Of a stretch of DNA of 11,385 nucleotides, positions 7,217 through 11,385 are shown in pieces; position 1 is the first letter of the stretch, and the number at the start of each line of letters is the position of its first letter. Origin of the DNA: Gammaproteobacteria bacterium. GTDB lineage: Bacteria; Pseudomonadota; Gammaproteobacteria; QOAV01. The stretch is from positions 1 through 11,385 of the forward strand of contig QOAV01000104.1 of assembly GCA_003972845.1 (NCBI GenBank), read 5' to 3'. A program made the position numbers and the translations under genes. The notes beneath the pieces are model-generated. The model did not search any database and was not told the origin of the DNA. It was given only the letters and a program-made list of their open reading frames with translations.

Positions 7217-7756
7217 CTATTTTTCCAGAACTTCAATCGTAAGATTGCTGTTGGTGTAGATACAAATGTCAGAGGCGATCATCAGAGATTTTTCCACGAT
7301 ATCCCGGGGCGCGAGATCGGTATTGTCCATCATCGCGGTTGCTGCCGCCCGGGCGTAAGGGCCGCCCGAGCCAATGGCGATGAGGCCACGCTCCGGCTCG
7401 ATGACATCGCCGTTGCCGGTGATCAACAGACTGGCTTCAGCGTCGGCCACTGCCAGCAGAGCCTCCAGCTTGCGCAGCACGCGGTCGGTGCGCCAGTCTT
7501 TGGCCATTTCCACCGCAGAGCGAACCAGGTGGCCGGAATGCTTTTGCAGTTTGCCTTCAAAACGCTCGAACAAGGTAAAGGCGTCGGCGGTACCGCCGGC
7601 AAATCCGGCAATCACCTGATCATTGTACAAGCGCCGCACCTTGCGCGCATTGCCTTTCATCACGGTGTCGCCCAGGGTGACCTGGCCATCGCCGCCGATG
7701 ACCACCTGCTGATCATTGCGCACGGATATAATCGTGGTGCCGGAAAACTGTTTCAT
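7217..7756 (-). CDS. hslV: ATP-dependent protease HslUV, peptidase subunit HslV (ClpQ)
   Basis: A 179-residue N-terminal-nucleophile (proteasome beta-type) threonine peptidase that assembles into a double hexamer and is activated by HslU. By comparison with E. coli HslV, the catalytic residues are T7 (mature Thr1), D23 in GGDGQ (Asp17) and K39 (Lys33). The conserved [20 protein letters not shown] and AIGSGGPYA segments are present. Unlike E. coli HslV, where only the initiator Met precedes Thr1, this protein carries a six-residue MKQFSG extension that must be removed to expose the nucleophile. No other start codon lies between, so the extension is real unless translation begins at an unusual codon. 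Its ATG overlaps the sspB stop (ATGA, 7753-7756). Confidence 0.98.
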   Translation of the reverse strand: MKQFSGTTIISVRNDQQVVIGGDGQVTLGDTVMKGNARKVRRLYNDQVIAGFAGGTADAFTLFERFEGKLQKHSGHLVRSAVEMAKDWRTDRVLRKLEALLAVADAEASLLITGNGDVIEPERGLIAIGSGGPYARAAATAMMDNTDLAPRDIVEKSLMIASDICIYTNSNLTIEVLEK

Positions 7757-8160
7757 TTCACCAATTTCAGATGGCTGGTTTTTTTGGATGGTTTTTCCGG
7801 CCCGGCCTGGTCCGAGGGAGTCCCCACCAGATCATCGGGGGCCGTGTCTTCCTCGTCAAAAGACAAGCCTTCGCCGGTTTCGCGGGCATATATGGCGCCC
7901 ACCGCACTGACCGGAATTTCAATGTTCATGTGTTCGCCACCGAAAGCAGCCGAAAAAAAAATGTAACGGTTTTCCATGCTCAGGTCTTTCACCGCGCCCG
8001 GGTGAACATTCAGCACTATTTTGCCATCATTAACGTGTTGAGACGGCACTGTTGTTCCTTCCTTGTCGGCAAACACCATCAGATAGGGCGTGTAACCGTT
8101 ATCCAGCGCCCATTCATAGATAGCGCGAATCAGATAGGGCTTGGTCGTATTTTTATTCAA
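7753..8160 (-). CDS. sspB: ClpXP protease specificity-enhancing factor SspB
   Basis: A 135-residue adaptor that binds ssrA-tagged and some other substrates and delivers them to ClpXP. The folded domain (about residues 7-95) contains the conserved [28 protein letters not shown] and [13 protein letters not shown] segments. A flexible acidic linker follows, and the C-terminal LKLVK (131-135) is the ClpX-binding tail. The linker is shorter than in E. coli SspB (165 residues). The start is TTG at 8160: the frame is closed by a TGA six bases upstream, and no ATG or GTG occurs before the conserved PYLIRA segment. The TTG overlaps the sspA stop as TTGA (8157-8160), so translation is probably coupled to sspA. 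At its other end it overlaps the hslV start. Confidence 0.95.
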   Translation of the reverse strand: MNKNTTKPYLIRAIYEWALDNGYTPYLMVFADKEGTTVPSQHVNDGKIVLNVHPGAVKDLSMENRYIFFSAAFGGEHMNIEIPVSAVGAIYARETGEGLSFDEEDTAPDDLVGTPSDQAGPEKPSKKTSHLKLVK

Positions 8161-8789
8161 TACTCAATTCCGCGAATGTCTTTTTCCGGTTCAGTCAGGC
8201 TGGTCTGAAAGGACTGACGGGCGAACACGCGGTCCGCATAGTCCAGGGTGCCCTTGGCCTGAGCCGGAAGCTCGACCCCGATAGCAGGCAAGCGCCACAG
8301 CAGCGGAGCGATCCAGGCGTCGGCAAGGCTGAAATCTTCGCCAAGCATATATTCCTGCTGTTCCAGAAATACTGACATGGCGGTCAATTGGTCACGGATT
8401 ATCTTGCGCGCCTTTTCGGAACGGGCAGAACCTTTCTTGATCAGAGTAAAGGCCTTGTACAAATCGCGATTGAAACGCATGATCATGAGCCTGGCGCGGG
8501 CACGATTCACCGGGTCCACCGGCATCAGCGGCGGGTGAGGCAAACGATCATCGAGGTACTCGTTAATCACCCGTGAACCGTAGATGATGAGCTCGCGGTC
8601 CACCAGGGTCGGAACTTCGCCGTAAGGATTGTATTCCGCCACATCCTCAAGATAGTCATCGTTATCCGTGTAGCGAACCTCACATTCGACTTCTTTCTCA
8701 AAAAGAACCACCCGGGTGCCGTGACTGTAGATGCAATCCACGCCAGAATAGAGCACCATGATCGGTTTTTTGTTAGCAGGTGAAGCCAT
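8157..8789 (-). CDS. sspA: Stringent starvation protein A (RNA polymerase-associated, GST fold)
   Basis: A 210-residue protein with a glutathione-S-transferase fold that in E. coli binds RNA polymerase with sigma70 and supports stationary-phase, acid and starvation responses. Residues 9-85 form the thioredoxin-like N-domain (VLYSGVDCIYSHGTRVVLFEKEV at its start, NPYGEVPTLVDRELIIYGS in the middle), followed by the all-helical C-domain. The surface P84-H-P86 motif needed for RNA polymerase contact in E. coli is conserved at the same position, in PHPPLMPVDP. The ATG at 8789 has AAGGA nine to ten bases upstream. The 138-base gap to petC contains the only plausible promoter space for the sspA-sspB-hslV-hslU run; a weak TTGCCG / 18 bases / TGTATC pair (8841-8870) is the best candidate I see. 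Confidence 0.97.
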   Translation of the reverse strand: MASPANKKPIMVLYSGVDCIYSHGTRVVLFEKEVECEVRYTDNDDYLEDVAEYNPYGEVPTLVDRELIIYGSRVINEYLDDRLPHPPLMPVDPVNRARARLMIMRFNRDLYKAFTLIKKGSARSEKARKIIRDQLTAMSVFLEQQEYMLGEDFSLADAWIAPLLWRLPAIGVELPAQAKGTLDYADRVFARQSFQTSLTEPEKDIRGIEY

Positions 8790-8882
8790 AATTATTTATC
8801 CTTATCAATCTGTTAGCGTTTTAGGCGGGGTGCTGAAAACGATACACTCCGCGCAGCGGCAAAACGGCAACGGCACAAACAC

Positions 8883-8908
8883 CGAAGGGGCGTAAAAACG
8901 CCCCTTCG
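8883..8908 (-). terminator. Strong hairpin after petABC, likely transcription terminator
   Basis: CGAAGGGGCG and CGCCCCTTCG form a perfect 10-bp stem around a six-base A/T loop, about 20 bases past the petC stop. On the minus strand it is followed by GTGTTTGTGCC, only moderately T-rich, so it may terminate imperfectly. The position between petC and sspA suits the end of the bc1 operon. Confidence 0.65.
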
Positions 8909-8910
8909 TG

Positions 8911-8930
8911 TGAGAATTCCCTGATTCTCA
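8911..8930. repeat. 7-bp inverted repeat overlapping the petC stop codon
   Basis: TGAGAAT and ATTCTCA form a perfect 7-bp inverted repeat with a six-base spacer. It includes the TGA stop of petC and stands immediately before the stronger hairpin at 8883-8908, giving two stem-loops in tandem. It could be an mRNA 3'-end stabilising element or a protein-binding palindrome; the sequence does not decide. Confidence 0.5.
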
Positions 8931-9659
8931 ATGCACGTCTTTCCAGTATTCCTTCTTCAGGAAGTAGGAAATAATGAACAGGACGAACAGAAACGCCAAC
9001 ACCCACGCGCCAATTTTATAGCGTGTCATTTTTGCGGGCTCACCCATATATACCATGAAGTTCACCAGATCACGCATGTTCTGGTCATATTCATCAGCAG
9101 ACATGGTTCCGGGCTTGATCATTTTGAAACCCTCGACAATCTTGTTGCCGTGCTCATCCTGCTTGTACTCGACTTCCTGAGTACCCTGCCATTCGTACAG
9201 GACATGCGGCATGGCGACATTCTCGAACAGGGTATTGTTCCAGCCACTGGGTGCTTTCGGATCACGGTAGAACGAACGCAAATAAGTGTATATCCATTCC
9301 GGGCCGCGCAGGCGCGCTTCCAGGCTCAGATCCGGAGGCGCTGTACCAAACCACTTTTTCGCGTCTTCGGCAGGCATCACCGCCTTCATGGGCTCGCCCA
9401 CCTTGTCGCCGGCAAACAGCATATGCTCCTTGATCAGTTTGTCGGGTATTCCCAGGTCCCTGCCCATGCGGTTGTAACGCATGTATGCGGCACTGTGACA
9501 GGACACGCAGTAGTTGACAAAAATGCGCGCGCCATTCTGCAACGAAGCCTTGTCGCTCAGGTCGATATCCACTTTATCCAGAGCCGCGTCACCATGCCCC
9601 GCGGCCATGGCCGTCAGAGGCAAAACCATCAGACTCAATATAGTAATCAGCTTTTTCAT
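8928..9659 (-). CDS. petC: Ubiquinol-cytochrome c reductase, cytochrome c1 subunit
   Basis: A 243-residue membrane-anchored c-type cytochrome of the bc1 complex, which takes electrons from the Rieske protein and gives them to soluble or membrane cytochrome c. An N-terminal signal peptide (about residues 1-19, ending TAMA) exports the haem domain to the periplasm. The haem attachment site is C51-V-S-C-H55, and the likely sixth ligand is M150 in NVAMPHVL. The typical APPDLS segment is at 107-112. A single C-terminal helix (about 215-233) anchors it, followed by a short basic tail. I start at the ATG at 9659, two bases after the petB stop; an in-frame TTG at 9665 overlaps that stop but adds only two residues. 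It is the last gene of petABC. Confidence 0.96.
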   Translation of the reverse strand: MKKLITILSLMVLPLTAMAAGHGDAALDKVDIDLSDKASLQNGARIFVNYCVSCHSAAYMRYNRMGRDLGIPDKLIKEHMLFAGDKVGEPMKAVMPAEDAKKWFGTAPPDLSLEARLRGPEWIYTYLRSFYRDPKAPSGWNNTLFENVAMPHVLYEWQGTQEVEYKQDEHGNKIVEGFKMIKPGTMSADEYDQNMRDLVNFMVYMGEPAKMTRYKIGAWVLAFLFVLFIISYFLKKEYWKDVH

Positions 9660-9661
9660 AA

Positions 9662-10897
9662 TCAATGCCCCGTCACCCGGTCAGGAACCGGTTTGGTTTT
9701 ATCGATCTTGCTGTAGATCGGCATCAGCAGGAAGAATGCGAAATAAATGATGGTGGCCACCCGCGCCATTTGGGTCAACACCGGTGTTGCGGGCTGCGTT
9801 CCGAGCCAGCCCAGCAACAGGAAGTCCACCACGAATATGGCCAGAGCCGCTTTGAATATCGGACCCTTGTAGCGAATGGATTTCACCGGGCTGCGATCCA
9901 GCCAGGGCAGCAGGAACAGCATGACGATGGCGCCAAACATCGCAATAACACCCCAGATCTGGGTACCGGCAAAACTCGGCACCGCGCGCAGAATGGCGTA
10001 GTAAGGCGTGAAATACCATACCGGCGCAATATGCAGCGGCGTCTTGAACGGGTTGGCCGGTTCAAAGTTCGGCTTCTCCAGAAAATAGCCGCCACCTTCC
10101 GGCCAGAAGAAAATGAACGCCGCGAAAATGATCAGGAATCCCACCACGCCCATGATGTCCTTGACGGAATAATAGGGGTGGAAAGGAATGCCATCGGCCG
10201 GGGCGTTTTTGTCCCAGCGATTGCCTTTCGGGCCTTTTTTGATTTCGATGCCGTCCGGGTTGTTGGAGCCGACCGTATGCAAAGCCACGATGTGGATGAA
10301 CACCAGCGCAGCCAGGACAAAAGGCAGCAGGAAGTGAAAAGCAAAGAAGCGGTTCAGCGTCGCGTCGGATATGACGTAGTCGCCGCGAATCCACTCGGAG
10401 ACCGTGTCGCCCACATAAGGTATCGCCGAGAACAGGTTAACGATAACCTGCGCTCCCCAGTAGGACATCTGGCCCCAGGGCAGAAGATAACCCATGAACG
10501 CTATCGCCATCATGACCAGGTAAATCACCATGCCGATGAGCCAGAGCAATTCGCGCGGCGCCTTGTAGGAGCCGTACATCATGCCGCGGAACATGTGCAG
10601 ATAAACCACGATAAAGAACATGGACGCGCCCACGGAATGCATGTAGCGCAGGATCCAGCCGCCGGGCACATCACGCATGATGTATTCGATGGAGCCGAAC
10701 GCCATGCCCGCATCGGGCTTGTAGTTCATGGCCAGCCACACGCCGGTCAATATCTGGTTGACCAGCATCAACATCGCCAGCGAACCGAAGAAATACCAGA
10801 AGTTGAAGTTTTTGGGTGCGTAATACTGCGCCAGGTGTTCTTGCCACACCTTGGTCAGGGGATAACGCTTGTCAACCCAGTCCATAAATTTCGACAT
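9662..10897 (-). CDS. petB: Ubiquinol-cytochrome c reductase, cytochrome b subunit
   Basis: A 411-residue, full-length cytochrome b of the bc1 complex with about eight transmembrane helices. It holds two b haems and forms the quinol-oxidising (Qo) and quinone-reducing (Qi) sites. The four haem-ligand histidines are H87 and H101 in one helix and H188 and H202 in another, with the usual 14-residue steps. The Qo-site motif reads P292-V-W-Y295 in place of the PEWY of mitochondria and alphaproteobacteria; I know PVWY from other beta- and gammaproteobacteria. The G136-YLLPWGQMSYWGA segment is the conserved Qo helix region. The start at 10897 lies one base after the petA stop and has GAGG about nine bases upstream. 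Confidence 0.98.
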   Translation of the reverse strand: MSKFMDWVDKRYPLTKVWQEHLAQYYAPKNFNFWYFFGSLAMLMLVNQILTGVWLAMNYKPDAGMAFGSIEYIMRDVPGGWILRYMHSVGASMFFIVVYLHMFRGMMYGSYKAPRELLWLIGMVIYLVMMAIAFMGYLLPWGQMSYWGAQVIVNLFSAIPYVGDTVSEWIRGDYVISDATLNRFFAFHFLLPFVLAALVFIHIVALHTVGSNNPDGIEIKKGPKGNRWDKNAPADGIPFHPYYSVKDIMGVVGFLIIFAAFIFFWPEGGGYFLEKPNFEPANPFKTPLHIAPVWYFTPYYAILRAVPSFAGTQIWGVIAMFGAIVMLFLLPWLDRSPVKSIRYKGPIFKAALAIFVVDFLLLGWLGTQPATPVLTQMARVATIIYFAFFLLMPIYSKIDKTKPVPDRVTGH

Positions 10898-10898
10898 G

Positions 10899-11384
10899 TT
10901 AAGCTACCTCCGGGTCAACACCGATCAACACGGTGGTGTCAGACAAATACTTGTGCGGCGGAATCACCAAATTCTTCGGCGCCGGCATGGATTTGAACAC
11001 CCGGCCGGCAAAATCGAAGCGGGAGCCGTGACAGGGACAGAAATAACCACCAGGCCAGTCAGCACCGAGGTCGGATGCGTGCGCATCGGGACGGAAAGTC
11101 GGCGAACAGCCGAGGTGCGTACATATACCGACAACCACGAGAAACTCGTCTTTTTGCGAGCGATATTTGTTTTTGCAGTATTCCGGTTGCTGCGGCATTT
11201 CGGAGTTGGGATCGACCAGGCGGCCGCTGGCGGCCAGTTTGTCCAGCTTCAACTCCCGTTTCTGCGCCAGATCGACATCTCGCTTGTTCGTGCTGTCGAG
11301 TCCTGAAATGACGTGCGACGCCTGCGAGGAGAGGGTGTCCCAAATATTTTTAAGCTCGCTCAAAGCTTCTTTGGAAAACCCTTT
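10899..11384 (-). CDS. petA: Ubiquinol-cytochrome c reductase, Rieske iron-sulfur subunit, 3' part
   Basis: The C-terminal 161 residues of the Rieske protein; the frame runs off the right edge, so the twin-arginine/anchor region and start are outside. The [2Fe-2S] cluster is held by two conserved loops: C-T-H-L-G-C (codons at 11106-11123) and C-P-C-H-G (11025-11039), each giving one Cys and one His ligand, with the other two cysteines forming the stabilising disulfide. The usual GGYFCPCHGSRFDFAGRVF and PAPKNLVIPPH segments follow, ending IGVDPEVA. The protein passes electrons from quinol at the Qo site to cytochrome c1. The stretch before the LVDPNSEMPQQPEY segment (about residues 8-53 of the visible part) is lysine-rich, probably helical, and longer than I expect for this family. 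The TTG at 11363 is internal and not a start. Confidence 0.95.
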   Translation of the reverse strand, partial: KGFSKEALSELKNIWDTLSSQASHVISGLDSTNKRDVDLAQKRELKLDKLAASGRLVDPNSEMPQQPEYCKNKYRSQKDEFLVVVGICTHLGCSPTFRPDAHASDLGADWPGGYFCPCHGSRFDFAGRVFKSMPAPKNLVIPPHKYLSDTTVLIGVDPEVA

Positions 11385-11385
11385 T

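Noticed and set aside
6740..7966. Plus-strand open frame of 408 codons opposite hslU, hslV and sspB
   Set aside because: It crosses three well-supported minus-strand genes and its translation resembles no family; a codon-bias shadow.
8841..8870. Sigma70-like promoter for sspA (TTGCCG, 18 bases, TGTATC on the minus strand)
   Set aside because: Only about four and three of six consensus bases match; too weak to list as a feature, though a promoter is expected somewhere in this gap.
9665..10996. Plus-strand open frame of 443 codons opposite petB
   Set aside because: It is exactly antisense to a full-length cytochrome b and reads as a low-complexity His/Gln/Arg-rich product with no recognisable fold; it is a shadow of the codon bias of petB.
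11363..11384. Possible start of the Rieske gene at the TTG at 11363
   Set aside because: The frame stays open to the window edge, and a start here would remove the twin-arginine signal and membrane anchor that this protein family needs.

Overview
The window looks like a chromosomal segment of a gammaproteobacterium with a moderately high GC content. The order petA-petB-petC-sspA-sspB is the arrangement I know from Pseudomonas and relatives, and the HslU, HslV, SspA and DsbB sequences are typical of that class. I see no insertion sequence, tRNA, rRNA, CRISPR array or phage gene. Apart from two genes at the left edge, everything is on the minus strand, so transcription mostly runs from right to left.

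Layout from left to right. Plus strand: the C-terminal part of an ABC-2 type exporter permease (1-966, its start lies outside the window) and a small GNAT acetyltransferase (1031-1471). These converge on the minus-strand block at about 1472-1517. The minus-strand block, read in transcription order from the right edge, contains three groups. (1) petA (Rieske, partial), petB (cytochrome b) and petC (cytochrome c1) encode the cytochrome bc1 complex and end in tandem hairpins at 8883-8930. (2) sspA, sspB, hslV and hslU are joined by 4-base stop/start overlaps or a 6-base gap. They encode the RNA-polymerase-associated stringent starvation protein, the ClpXP adaptor and the HslUV protease. (3) A five-gene envelope cluster runs from 5805 down to 1518: a DUF2238/YjdF-like membrane protein, a patatin-like lipoprotein, a flavin-dependent halogenase-like FAD enzyme, dsbB and a small outer-membrane beta-barrel protein.

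Groups 1 and 2 are core housekeeping functions: respiration, and stress transcription with proteolysis. Group 3 is the least understood and most interesting part. Its gene overlaps imply co-expression. It pairs a predicted envelope lipid hydrolase with a stand-alone enzyme that carries both halogenase signature motifs, plus the quinone-linked disulfide oxidase and an outer-membrane protein. No flavin reductase, carrier protein or polyketide/NRPS gene is visible, so the substrate of the halogenase-like enzyme cannot be deduced here. All function calls come from recognising motifs and family sequences by eye, without database searches.
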